The notes beneath the pieces were generated by a model that worked only from the letters and a program-made list of their open reading frames with translations, did no database searches and was not told where the DNA came from. A stretch of DNA of 61,287 nt, taken from an uncultured Anaerolineae bacterium. Its GTDB lineage: Bacteria; Chloroflexota; Anaerolineae; Promineifilales; Promineifilaceae. The translations under genes were made by a program, and so were the position numbers. Position 1 is the stretch's first letter, and every line of letters begins with the position of its first letter. The stretch is taken from positions 1-61,287 of the forward strand of contig CAJQMR010000033.1 in NCBI GenBank assembly GCA_905479495.1. Direction: 5' to 3'. This document shows, in pieces, positions 37,210-46,325 of this stretch.

Positions 37210-38055
37210 ATGATTGCTGCTTTGTTGGCGTTAAACTTCTTGTTGATGATTGTTTTGCCCGTGGTATTGGCGCATAAAATTGCTGCGTCGTACAAGGTGG
37301 GGTGGGGACTGTTTGGCATCGGGGCGGCTACCTTTATTTTGTCTCAGGTGGGGCATTTACCATTTAATTGGGTCATCTTGCAGCGGTCAGGTTGGTTTAA
37401 TGACAGCAGCTTGCTTACCCTCTCCATTTTTTTGGGACTGTCAGCGGGCACGTTTGAAGGGGTAGCTCGTTATTTGGCCTTTCGTTTCTGGGCGAAGGGC
37501 GCGCGCAGCTGGCGGCAAGGGTTGATGGTAGGCATGGGGCACGGCGGCATCGAGGCCATGCTGGTGGGTTTGCTTGGGGCAATCAATTTTGTCATTTTGT
37601 TGGGGCTGAGGGAGGGTCATTTTCAGGGGATTTTGGCTTCTGTCCCGGTTGAACAGCTGACCCTGGTAGGCCAGCAAATCGAGGCGATGTTTAATGTGCC
37701 AGCCCCGCTGGCTGTCTATGGGGCGGTCGAGCGCGTGTTTGCTATGATGCTGCACCTTTCGGCTTCGCTGCTGGTGTTGCAAGCGCTTACGCGGCGGCAG
37801 ATGCGCTGGCTGGCGGCCGGGATTTTATGGCATGCCATTACCGATGGCGCTTTGTATTATCTGTCTCAGACCCAGGGCATTGTGTGGTCTGAACTGGTTC
37901 TGGGGATATTAAGTTTTGGTAGCCTGGGGATTGTCTTTTGGTTGCGTGTGCCGGAAGCTGTTGAAGCCAAGCCACCGCCGCTGCCAGCGCTACGGCCGTT
38001 GACCCAGCTAGATGTCTCTAAGGATTCATTGGAGCGTAGTAAATATTCGGGATAA
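37210..38055 (+). CDS. YhfC family intramembrane metalloprotease-like protein
   Basis: The 281-residue polytopic membrane protein has about seven helices. It matches the YhfC family (PF10086), related to the CPBP/PrsW glutamic/metal protease group: RYLAFRF, GMGHGGIEAMLVG (H and E) and AGILWHAITDG (H). Such proteins are predicted to cleave or process within membranes, and the substrate here is unknown. The start follows AAGGAG. It precedes the ABC exporter genes on the same strand with a 30-bp gap. Confidence 0.85.
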   Translation: MIAALLALNFLLMIVLPVVLAHKIAASYKVGWGLFGIGAATFILSQVGHLPFNWVILQRSGWFNDSSLLTLSIFLGLSAGTFEGVARYLAFRFWAKGARSWRQGLMVGMGHGGIEAMLVGLLGAINFVILLGLREGHFQGILASVPVEQLTLVGQQIEAMFNVPAPLAVYGAVERVFAMMLHLSASLLVLQALTRRQMRWLAAGILWHAITDGALYYLSQTQGIVWSELVLGILSFGSLGIVFWLRVPEAVEAKPPPLPALRPLTQLDVSKDSLERSKYSG

Positions 38056-38085
38056 TTTCGCATAGCGAATGATACGAGTGAGACG

Positions 38086-39021
38086 ATGATTGAAACAACC
38101 AATTTAACGAAGAAGTTTGGTGACAATACGGCCGTTGACCGGCTCACCCTCTCCATTCCAGAAGGTGAAGTGTTTGGCTTTCTGGGACCCAACGGGGCGG
38201 GCAAAACAACAACTGTGCGTATGCTCACCAGTTTGATTGCGCCCACGGCAGGAACGGCCGTTCTTATGGGCCATCGGTTGGGGGAGGATGATACAGAAAT
38301 CCGGCGCAATGTGGGCATCCTTACCGAGACGCCGGGAATGTATGAGCGGCTTTCGGCGCACAAAAACCTTTCGATTTATGCCCGATTGTATGAAGTAAAA
38401 GATATTGAGGGGCAGGTAGAAAAATATCTGCGCATGTTAGGGCTATGGGAGCGGCGCGGCGATGCGACCGGTACTTTTAGCAAGGGGATGCGGCAAAAGC
38501 TGGCCATCGCCCGGTCTTTACTGCACGAACCACGGCTTCTCTTTTTGGATGAGCCAACGGCCGGTTTGGACCCCGAAGCGTCTCGCCTGGTGCGTGATTT
38601 TATTGGCGAGGTGAAGGGGCAGGGACGCACCATTTTCCTTACCACTCATAATTTGGATGAAGCGGACCGGTTGTGCGACCGCGTTGCGGTGTTTAAATCG
38701 CGGTTACGGGTGCTAGACACGCCGGAGGGGTTACGTAAGCAGCTATACGGCCGTCAAGTCGTCTTTCATCTGGCCGATGAAGCTCAGACAGGCTTGCCCA
38801 TCCTGCAAAACTTACCCTATATAAAGAAAATTGAAGCAATTGAAAACAAGCTGCTGGTGGCGGTTGATGACCCCGAAACGCACAATCCTGAAATGATTCG
38901 GCTGTTGGTAAACGGGGGGCAAAATATTCAATTTGTGGGCGAGCTGCGCCATTCACTGGAAGAAATTTACTTGCAGATGGTGAATCGGGCTGAAGCGGAG
39001 GAAGCAGATGGACAAAATTAA
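38086..39021 (+). CDS. ABC transporter ATP-binding protein (ABC-2 type exporter)
   Basis: The 311-residue nucleotide-binding protein has Walker A GPNGAGKTT, the signature loop in GTFSKGMRQKL, Walker B RLLFLDEPTAGLDPEA and the H-loop TTHNLDEAD. A C-terminal extension (about 220-311) is typical of DrrA/CcmA-like exporters. The following permease gene overlaps it by 14 bp, so they form a tight operon. The substrate (drug, lipid or peptide) is unknown. Confidence 0.95.
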   Translation: MIETTNLTKKFGDNTAVDRLTLSIPEGEVFGFLGPNGAGKTTTVRMLTSLIAPTAGTAVLMGHRLGEDDTEIRRNVGILTETPGMYERLSAHKNLSIYARLYEVKDIEGQVEKYLRMLGLWERRGDATGTFSKGMRQKLAIARSLLHEPRLLFLDEPTAGLDPEASRLVRDFIGEVKGQGRTIFLTTHNLDEADRLCDRVAVFKSRLRVLDTPEGLRKQLYGRQVVFHLADEAQTGLPILQNLPYIKKIEAIENKLLVAVDDPETHNPEMIRLLVNGGQNIQFVGELRHSLEEIYLQMVNRAEAEEADGQN

Positions 39022-39799
39022 GACGATTGTTGATAAAGAGTGGGCAGAAGTATTTAAAAACAAGCTGGTGCTTTTTTCGGTTGCTTTTTTGCCACTGATG
39101 TTAACTGCTCTGCCGATTATCATGCTGGCTACGACCCAAAACCTGACGCCAGAAGAAATGATCAGTACAGCCTCCACACCAGACGCGTTTTTTGGTGATC
39201 TGTGTATTGGGCTGAATGAAGCAGATTGTACACAGGTTTATATGCTCAATCTTTTTACGCTGATGTTTATGATTTTGCCGGTGATGGTGCCGGTAACGAT
39301 TGCTGCTTACAGCATTGTTGGCGAGAAAACGACGCGAAGCCTGGAACCATTGCTGGCAACCCCCATCACCACAATGGAGCTGATCATTGGCAAGGCGGCT
39401 GCGGCCGTCATTCCGGCGATTGTTGTGACCTGGTTATCGTTTGGTATCTACATGGGCATAACCAGATTCATGACAAATGATGCGGTTTTTGCCCGCATCA
39501 TTGATCCAATGTGGCTGCTGGCTGTCTTCCTGGTTGGCCCTTTATTGGCGGTACTGGCAGTCTGTGCGGCGATGATGATTTCCTCACGAGTGTCTGATCC
39601 ACGTACGGCAGAGCAACTGTCTGGGGCAGTAGTGCTGCCGGTCATTCTGGTGATGATGGGGCAATCGTTTGGCCTGTTTTTGCTGAGCCAGGAGTTGATT
39701 CTGGTAACGGCCGTTGTGCTTGTATTTCTTGATGCCATTCTTGTCTATATAACAATCAAAATGTTTCAACGTGAAACCATTTTGACACGATGGAAATAG
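39008..39799 (+). CDS. ABC-2 type transporter permease
   Basis: The 263-residue membrane protein has about six helices. The opening IVDKEWAEVFKNKLVLFS and GEKTTRSLEPLLATPITTMELIIGK are typical of ABC-2 exporter permeases. It is translated from inside the preceding ATP-binding gene, so the two subunits are coupled. Confidence 0.92.
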   Translation: MDKIKTIVDKEWAEVFKNKLVLFSVAFLPLMLTALPIIMLATTQNLTPEEMISTASTPDAFFGDLCIGLNEADCTQVYMLNLFTLMFMILPVMVPVTIAAYSIVGEKTTRSLEPLLATPITTMELIIGKAAAAVIPAIVVTWLSFGIYMGITRFMTNDAVFARIIDPMWLLAVFLVGPLLAVLAVCAAMMISSRVSDPRTAEQLSGAVVLPVILVMMGQSFGLFLLSQELILVTAVVLVFLDAILVYITIKMFQRETILTRWK

Positions 39800-39884
39800 A
39801 ATACATTAATTCGTGTAGCCATTTATACATTACAAATCACATACAAACAAAAAGGACAATTGGGATGAAAAACAGGGAAGGTGC

Positions 39885-40823
39885 GTGTTGAATTTAGCTG
39901 GACTCAAAATTGGACACGCAACAGATGAAAAAAATCATACAGGTTGTACTGTTTTTTTATGCCCACCCAATACGGTGGCCAGTGTTGATGTGCGCGGTCC
40001 GGCACCAGGCAGCCGCGAAGCCGTGCTGCTGCAGCCAGACAAGCCGATCCAGTTTATCCAGGCGGTGATGCTAACGGGAGGCAGTGCTTTTGGCCTGGCC
40101 ACGGCCGATGGGGCGATGCGCTACCTGGCCGAACATGAAATTGGCCACTTTACGCCTATCCGCCCCATTCCGTTGGTGCCTACGGCCGTTGTCTACGATC
40201 TGTTCATGAATGGTGGCCAGGGGTTGCCCGATGCCAAATCGGGCTACGAGGCGTGCCAAAATGCCACCGATGTGGACGTGCCCCAGGGGAACGTCGGAGC
40301 GGGTGCAGGGGTAACGGTAGGTAAGTGGGGTGGGTTCCAAACCATTATGAAAGGCGGCTTTGGTCTGAGCAGCGTAGAGATTGAGGGTGTTGTGGTAGGG
40401 GCTGGGGCTGTTGTCAATGCCATTGGCGATGTCGTAAACAAAGATAGTTCTGTGTTGGCTGGGGCGCGGGATGCAGACGGCCGTTGGCTGGCTGAAAAAG
40501 ACCCATACCGTCGATTTCCCGAACTGCCGTCAACGCCGGTTGGTACAAACACCACGCTGGTGGTACTGTTTACCAATGCCAAACTGAGCAAAATTGAAGC
40601 GCACCGGCTGGCTCAGCGTGCCCATGATGGTTTTGCCATCGCCATTCGCCCGGTACACACCACCCATGATGGGGACACAGCTTATGCCCTGGCAACGGGG
40701 CAAGTTGAGGCTTCATTTGATCTGGTGGCCAACGTCGCGGTGGAAATGGTGGCTGAGGCCATTCGCAATGGAGTGCGCCAGGCAACGTCGGTTGGGCTTG
40801 TTCCTGGTTTAGCTTCTGAGTAA
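39885..40823 (+). CDS. P1/DmpA family peptidase (S58-like)
   Basis: The 312-residue protein is of the P1-family aminopeptidase/DmpA type, self-processing Ntn-like enzymes. Visible motifs: LKIGHATDEKNHTGCTV, VMLTGGSAFGLATADG (substrate pocket), GNVGAGAGVTVGKW and the nucleophile-region TPVGTNTTLVVLFTNAKLSK. The nucleophile in DmpA is Ser; here TNTTL suggests Thr at the cleavage point. These enzymes remove N-terminal residues from peptides or beta-peptides. The likely start is GTG at 39885 after GGAAGG. Confidence 0.88.
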   Translation: MLNLAGLKIGHATDEKNHTGCTVFLCPPNTVASVDVRGPAPGSREAVLLQPDKPIQFIQAVMLTGGSAFGLATADGAMRYLAEHEIGHFTPIRPIPLVPTAVVYDLFMNGGQGLPDAKSGYEACQNATDVDVPQGNVGAGAGVTVGKWGGFQTIMKGGFGLSSVEIEGVVVGAGAVVNAIGDVVNKDSSVLAGARDADGRWLAEKDPYRRFPELPSTPVGTNTTLVVLFTNAKLSKIEAHRLAQRAHDGFAIAIRPVHTTHDGDTAYALATGQVEASFDLVANVAVEMVAEAIRNGVRQATSVGLVPGLASE

Positions 40824-40915
40824 ACGGTGACATTGTACGCGAATATTTTTTCTTTTTGTCACTTCACGTACGGCCGTATGAACAGGAAAATACAAACAAA
40901 AGAGGAATCATAAAG

Positions 40916-41254
40916 ATGCAAGAAAATGTGCCGTTCAAAAAATACGACAAAGTTGTAACCGCAGACGATATTACTTTGGGTGAGTTAATGCGTATCCATC
41001 ACAGACAGGATGACATCAACCCAGAGTTGCAGTTGTATGCCAGCTATTTGGAAGTTTGGAGTATCGACTTTGGGGGGCATATTTACATCCCCACTGACTT
41101 CATTGATGAGTATGATGAAGCAGCAGGCGTTGTTTATTTAACAGAGACAAAGCATACCGTGCAGCAAGAAACCTGGGATCGTGCGCCCAATTTTATTGCC
41201 GGGCGCAAAAGTCAACGTCAGGAGCTGCCGGTGCCGGAAGGGGCAAACCTGTAA
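40916..41254 (+). CDS. small PRC-barrel-like protein of unknown function
   Basis: The protein has 112 residues from the ATG after GAGGA. It has a barrel-like pattern (YDKVVTADDITLGEL..., GGHIYIPTDFIDEYDEAAGVVYLTET) similar to PRC-barrel proteins, and a polar tail. It lies upstream of the formate dehydrogenase gene on the same strand, with a strong hairpin in between, so co-transcription is uncertain. Confidence 0.65.
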   Translation: MQENVPFKKYDKVVTADDITLGELMRIHHRQDDINPELQLYASYLEVWSIDFGGHIYIPTDFIDEYDEAAGVVYLTETKHTVQQETWDRAPNFIAGRKSQRQELPVPEGANL

Positions 41255-41285
41255 ATTATTCGGCCCTTCGGGTTTATGTGAAACG

Positions 41286-41330
41286 TGACGAATCATTTGT
41301 GATTATCCTCTGATCACGAATGATTCGTCA
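41286..41330. promoter_or_regulatory. strong hairpin upstream of the seleno-formate dehydrogenase gene
   Basis: TGACGAATCATTTGTGAT (41286-41303), a 9-nt loop and ATCACGAATGATTCGTCA (41313-41330) form an 18-bp stem with one mismatch (G-U in RNA). No T-run follows. It ends 22 nt before the fdhA ATG and could be a terminator of the upstream gene, an attenuator or a regulator site. Confidence 0.6.
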
Positions 41331-41352
41331 TGTATCATTTAGGGGAGTTGCT

Positions 41353-43410
41353 ATGCTGACACCAGATCGCGTAGTAACGACGACATGTCCCTATTGCGGC
41401 GTAGGCTGCCAGGTTGATTTGTTGTTAAAAGATGGGCTCATTTACCGGGTAAACGGCCGTTTTGACAATGAAATTAATCGAGGCAGTTTGTGCGTAAAGG
41501 GGCGTTTTGGTTATGACTTCATTTATTCTCCCGACCGCTTAAAAACCCCGCTCGCTCGCGATGCCCACGGTGGCTATTACGATATCACCTGGGATGAAGC
41601 CCTGAATAAAGTTGCCCGTAACTTTGAGCGTATTCGCCAACAATATGGCCCTGACAGTGTTGCCTTCCTCACCTCGGCCAAATGCACCAATGAAGAAAAT
41701 TACTTAATGCAAAAGTTGGCTCGGGGGGTCATTGGCACCAACAACATTGATCATTGCGCCCGACTTTGACATAGCAGCAGCGTGGCCGGTCTGGCCGCAA
41801 CCGTTGGCTCTGGAGCAATGACCAATTCCATTAAAGATATTGTTGAAGCTGATGTTTTGTTTGTGACAGGCTCCAATACTACTGAAGCGCACCCTGTTTT
41901 AAGCCTGCAAATGAAGCGGGCGATCCGCAAGCATGGGGCTAAATTAATTTTGCTGGACCCGCGCCGCATTGAGTTGGCGGATTTTGCGACATTGCATTTG
42001 CGCCACCAACCGGGCACAGATGTGGCTGTTCTCAATGCGATGGCCCATGTCATTTTGGTAGAAGGACTGGGCAACGATACCTTTATTGCCGAACGTACGG
42101 AAGGCATTGCTGAATTCAAAACGGCCGTTGCCGATTGGACGCCAGAACGGGCCGCTATCATTTCGGGGGTTCCGGCAGAAGATATTCGGCAGGCGGCTCG
42201 CTTGTACGCCAGGGCCCAAAACGGGGCTATTTTCTGGGCAATGGGGATTACCCAGCACACGACGGGGACCGATAACGTTAAGGCGTTGTCGAACCTGGCC
42301 TTATTAACCGGGCATATTGGTCGCCCTGGCACAGGTTTGAATCCGCTGCGGGGGCAAAACAATGTGCAGGGGGCCTGCGACATGGGTGGGCTGGTGAACG
42401 TTTTCCCTGGCTACCAACCGGTAGCCGATGAAGCGGCCCGGCGCAAATTTGCCGCTGGCTGGCATGTTCCCTTTGAATTACTAAATCCCAAACCTGGCCT
42501 TACCGTAACGGAAATTATGCATGGCGTGCTAGACGGCCGTATCAAAGCCATCTACATCATGGGCGAAAATCCCATGCTTTCTGATCCCAATCTGAGCCAT
42601 GTTTACCATGCCCTGGAGCAGGTAGAGTTCTTGGTGGTGCAAGACATTTTCATGAACGAAACGGCCGAAATGGCCCATATCGTCTTACCAGCGGCCAGCT
42701 TTGCTGAAAAATCTGGCACCTTTACAAGTACAGAGCGACGCGTCCAGCTTATTCGGCCAGCCTTGCCATTGCCAGGCAAGGCGCGTCCAGATTGGCAAAT
42801 CATCACTCAAATTGCCCAATGTTTGGGAGCTGATTGGTCTTATTGCAATCCTGCAGAGATTTTTACGGAGTTGGCCAGCCTCACACCGCAATACGCAGGC
42901 ATGTCGTATGAACGGCTGGCCCAGGGTGGGTTGCAATGGCCTTGCCCCACGCCAGATCATCCGGGAACGGCCGTTTTGCATAGCGGTCAGTTTGCCAGAG
43001 GTAAAGGATTGCTGTGCCCGGTTGCCTATAAGCCACCTGTAGAAGAGGCTGATGAAAACTTTCCCTTTACCCTTTCTACAGGCCGTATTTTGTTCCACTG
43101 GCACGGTGGTACGATGTCGCGCCGCTCGCCTGGTTTAGACACTATAGCACCCATGGCCGAAGTTGAAATTAATCCAGTGGATGCGCAAAATTTAGGCATA
43201 AACAGTGGTGATTGCGTTCGGGTTGAATCGCGTCGTGGTACGGTTGCCGCCGCTGCTCGCCTGACAGACCGTTCCCCTGAAGGCACCGTGTTTATGACGT
43301 TTCATTATGCAGAAGCGGCCGTAAACTTGTTGACGCACGATACGGTTGATCCCATAGCCAAAATTCCCGAATACAAAGTTTGTGCTGTTCGGGTGAGCAG
43401 ACAAGAATAA
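41353..43410 (+). CDS. fdhA: selenocysteine formate dehydrogenase catalytic subunit (Sec139 at UGA)
   Basis: This one gene has an in-frame TGA at 41767-41769 (685 residues with Sec). It is a molybdopterin/tungstopterin oxidoreductase of the FdhF type. A [4Fe-4S] site is formed by C12, C15, C19 and C47 (CPYCGVGC, GSLCVKG). Sec139 in NNIDHCARL-U-HSSSVAGLA corresponds to Sec140 of E. coli FdhF. Downstream come the pterin domains (MGENPMLSDPN, GRILFHWHGGTMSRRSPGL) and the C-terminal barrel. A SECIS with loop GGUCU lies 18 nt after the UGA. The gene is followed 26 bp later by a formate-channel gene. It oxidises formate to CO2 or works in reverse. The start follows AGGGGAG. Confidence 0.95.
41780..41798 (+). 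promoter_or_regulatory. SECIS element of the formate dehydrogenase gene
   Basis: GC, a GU bulge, GGCC, loop GGUCU, GGCC and GC form the stem-loop. The pentaloop GGUCU begins 19 nt after the UGA (18 nt between), which matches both the loop and the spacing of the E. coli fdhF SECIS as I recall it. Confidence 0.85.
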
Positions 43411-43436
43411 CAAGTCTCACTAAAAGGTAGAGTGAC

Positions 43437-44309
43437 ATGGAAAATAATGCTGGTTTTAATATGGATGCCCTTGTGCCCAAGGAGATGGCCCATAAGGCAG
43501 AAGCGACTGGTGTGGCTAAGGCCAAGCTGGGGCCACTGCGGATGTTTGCTTTGGCCGTGCTGGCCGGGGCGTTTATTGCCTTGGGCGCTATTTTTGCCAC
43601 AACAGTAACAACGGGCAGCACGCTTTCTTTTGGGCTGACCAAATTGTTGGGCGGTTTGGTCTTTTGTCTGGGCCTAATTTTGGTGATTGGGGCTGGGGCA
43701 GAGTTGTTTACTGGCAACAATCTCATTGTGATGGCCTGGGCCGATGGCAAAGTAACGACTGGGCAGCTTTTGCGTAACTGGGTCATTGTGTATTTGGGTA
43801 ACTTTGTGGGGTCGGTGGGAACGGCCGTCATCATGCTCTTTAGCAAACAATACAGTTTCGCCAATGGCGCGCTCGGCCAAAATGCGCTCAATATCGCGAA
43901 CGGCAAGGTGAATCTAGAGTTTTTTCAAGCGTTGGTGCTAGGCATCCTGTGTAATGCCCTGGTTTGTTTAGCCGTATGGCTCTGCATGGGGGCACGCAGC
44001 GCCACCGACAAGATTCTGTCGATCATTTTCCCTATCACCGCTTTTGTGGCTGCTGGTTTTGAGCATAGCGTGGCCAACATGTATTTTGTTCCCATGGGCT
44101 TGCTGATCAAAACAGGTGCTCCCGCTGAATTTTGGACACAAATTGGCACATCAGCCGCAGCCTTTGAGAATTTGACCTGGGGCAACTTTTTACTGCGCAA
44201 CCTGCTCCCGGTTACTTTGGGCAATATTATTGGCGGTGCTGTTCTGGTGGGATTAGTGTATTGGTTTATTTACCTGCGCCCCAGCTGGACCGGGGCAAAG
44301 GTTTCGTAG
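43437..44309 (+). CDS. focA: formate/nitrite transporter (FocA family)
   Basis: The 290-residue protein has six transmembrane helices of the FNT family: GAFIALGAIFATTV, GAELFTGNNLIVMAWADGK, FVGSVGTA, GILCNALVCLAVWL and FEHSVANMYFVPMGLL, with the central pore His in the last motif. It moves formate (or a similar anion) across the membrane. Its place 26 bp after the formate dehydrogenase gene fixes its likely substrate. Confidence 0.93.
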   Translation: MENNAGFNMDALVPKEMAHKAEATGVAKAKLGPLRMFALAVLAGAFIALGAIFATTVTTGSTLSFGLTKLLGGLVFCLGLILVIGAGAELFTGNNLIVMAWADGKVTTGQLLRNWVIVYLGNFVGSVGTAVIMLFSKQYSFANGALGQNALNIANGKVNLEFFQALVLGILCNALVCLAVWLCMGARSATDKILSIIFPITAFVAAGFEHSVANMYFVPMGLLIKTGAPAEFWTQIGTSAAAFENLTWGNFLLRNLLPVTLGNIIGGAVLVGLVYWFIYLRPSWTGAKVS

Positions 44310-44324
44310 CCTTAGGTTTAGATT

Positions 44325-45707
44325 TTAGGTAGAAACGGCCGTTTCTGGTTCTATCCTTTCTTCTTCCTGACCGGGTTTTAAAAGACGTAGCGTTGTGACC
44401 AGTAGGGCTGCCATAATGGCACCCCAAAATATGAAGGGGGCAGTGGAGCCTAATGCCCCAAAAAGCGCACCGCCAATGATGGGTGCGAGCGCATTGGCTC
44501 CGCTAAAAAAGGCAGAAGAAATACCCAGCATCCCTCCTGTTTCACTGGCCGCAATGCGTTTGGTAATGAGACTGTTGATAGACGGTTGCAAAATACCGCC
44601 ACCGATGCCGGTAGGAATCATCATCAACAAAAGCCAGGCGAGGCCAAGCCATCCTTTATTTGCCTCATCAGGCAGGTCAACGGACATATTGCTGGCGTCA
44701 GCTTCAACGGTACCATCTGCTTCGGATGTGCTGCTAAGCTCCGTTGTGAGTGCCGCTTTGTCATACCAGGGCACGGGCTGATGGGGCGTGAATCCCATCA
44801 AGGTTAACCCAATGGCCAGCAAGGCCAACCCGCCATAAATCAACCGTCTGTCGCCATATTGACGGCTCCAGCGGCCAATCAGTCCCCCTTGTACAGCCAC
44901 CACAATAACACCTACAAAAACAAAGACCACGGCATTGCCAGACGCATTCAGGCCTAAACGATTCAAGGTAAACAATGCCAAAATTTGCTCAAAACCGCCA
45001 AAAGCTAGCTGCTGGGCAAACATAAGCGCCAGCAACAAACCAACAGCGGGGTGCTTTACGGCCGTTACCAACGATCCCAAACTTAGTGACACTTTTTCAC
45101 TTATGTGGCTGCGTTTTTCTGGGGTCAGCGTTTCTTTAAACCAGGTGGAGGTGAGCACAATGGAGAGCAGCGAAAATCCAGCGGCGGCCAGAGCCGGGAC
45201 GCGGTAATTGTTGTTGCTAAGCGCCAGAGAAACAAAGGCGATAACGGGGCCAATAATAAATCCCAAACCAAAAGCCGCGCCAATCAACCCCAACCCCTGC
45301 GTTCTGGTTTTTTCCGTGGTGCTGTCGGTAATTGCGGCCTGAGCGGTGGCAATGTTGGCGCCACTGATACCGTCGATGAGCCGGGCCAGGAAGAGCAGCC
45401 ACAGCGAATTGGCGGCAGCCAGAAGCAAAAATCCAGCAAACGTGCCAATTTGGCTTATTACCAAAATGGGTTTACGGCCGTATTTATCTGACAATCTGCC
45501 AAGAAGCGGTGCGCCTAAAAATTGCATCAGGGGGTAGGCAGCCGCCAATAAACCAATGACCAATGGCGAAGCACCAAAAGCTGTCGCATACAAAGGCAGC
45601 AGGGGAATAATGATCGTTAAGCCAAGCAAATCGATCAAAACAATAACAAAAATTGGCAATATCCGCTTGAAGTCAAGCCTTTCGTCTGCAGAAGATCGTG
45701 TATTCAT
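44325..45707 (-). CDS. MFS transporter, TetA-like drug exporter fold
   Basis: The 460-residue protein has 12 helices. It carries the MFS motif A in loop 2-3 (GRLSDKYGRKPIL) and LIDGISGANIATAQAAITDST, typical of the DHA1/TetA group. An unusual polar insert of about 40 residues lies in a loop near the middle of the second half (SSTSEADGTVEADASN), probably external. The substrate is unknown. Convergent with focA; a 16-bp palindrome AGAAACGGCCGTTTCT spans the end of the gene. Confidence 0.92.
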   Translation of the reverse strand: MNTRSSADERLDFKRILPIFVIVLIDLLGLTIIIPLLPLYATAFGASPLVIGLLAAAYPLMQFLGAPLLGRLSDKYGRKPILVISQIGTFAGFLLLAAANSLWLLFLARLIDGISGANIATAQAAITDSTTEKTRTQGLGLIGAAFGLGFIIGPVIAFVSLALSNNNYRVPALAAAGFSLLSIVLTSTWFKETLTPEKRSHISEKVSLSLGSLVTAVKHPAVGLLLALMFAQQLAFGGFEQILALFTLNRLGLNASGNAVVFVFVGVIVVAVQGGLIGRWSRQYGDRRLIYGGLALLAIGLTLMGFTPHQPVPWYDKAALTTELSSTSEADGTVEADASNMSVDLPDEANKGWLGLAWLLLMMIPTGIGGGILQPSINSLITKRIAASETGGMLGISSAFFSGANALAPIIGGALFGALGSTAPFIFWGAIMAALLVTTLRLLKPGQEEERIEPETAVST

Positions 45708-46061
45708 TCAAACTCCCTCTTTAATCGTCTGCCGATCATAGCTTGTCGCCCGTGAACGTCAACTGAATGTGCCTTAATGAGAAGGGCTCTCATCCGTTTG
45801 TGACATTCTGCGCGGCGATACGGGCACATCATCACTAACATTTTTTTGCCTAAAATTGGATACTCTCACTGTTGGATTATTGCCTTGATCGTTAATAAAC
45901 CATCGGCTGACCAGATATCATGGGCAGCCTTTTTTAGTTTTTAGAGCCTGTTGCCGAACCCCACAATTGGCAGCAGCGTCACTATTTCCTATCTGCTTGA
46001 CCGTTTTGCAATACCAAGTAAGAACGGTTAAGCCCTTAACAACACTGGAGGTTTCAAATTT
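45708..46061. other. intergenic region upstream of the ferredoxin gene
   Basis: The 354 bp hold no convincing gene. TTGACC near 46000 followed after about 16 nt by TAAGAA is a weak candidate promoter for the oxidoreductase operon, whose first gene has a GGAGG ribosome site. Confidence 0.4.
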
Positions 46062-46325
46062 ATGGCTACTGGACGAATTGTCATAGATGCCGAACGTTGT
46101 AAAGGGTGTGAACTTTGCCGCCCAGCTTGTCCCCAATCAGTTATCCAATTGGCTGAAAGCCTTAATACAAAAGGATACCGCCCCGCTTTGTACACGGACC
46201 CAGCGCATGCATGCACTGGCTGTGCCCTGTGCGCGGTGGTCTGCCCGGATGGCTGCATTACAGTGTTCCGCGATCTACCCCAGAAGCAAACCAAAAAATT
46301 ACAGCAGGAGGCGGCCTATGTCTAA
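46062..46325 (+). CDS. 2-oxoacid:ferredoxin oxidoreductase, delta (ferredoxin) subunit
   Basis: The 87-residue 2x[4Fe-4S] ferredoxin has CKGCELCRPACP and CTGCALCAVVCP motifs. It is the electron-carrying subunit of a four-subunit KorDABC/VorDABC-type enzyme. The next gene starts inside its 3' end (8-bp overlap). Confidence 0.92.
   Translation: MATGRIVIDAERCKGCELCRPACPQSVIQLAESLNTKGYRPALYTDPAHACTGCALCAVVCPDGCITVFRDLPQKQTKKLQQEAAYV

Noticed and set aside
41767..41769. Formate dehydrogenase read as two ORFs or a frameshift
   Set aside because: No frame change is needed; the UGA lies at the known Sec position and has a SECIS with the fdhF loop and spacing.
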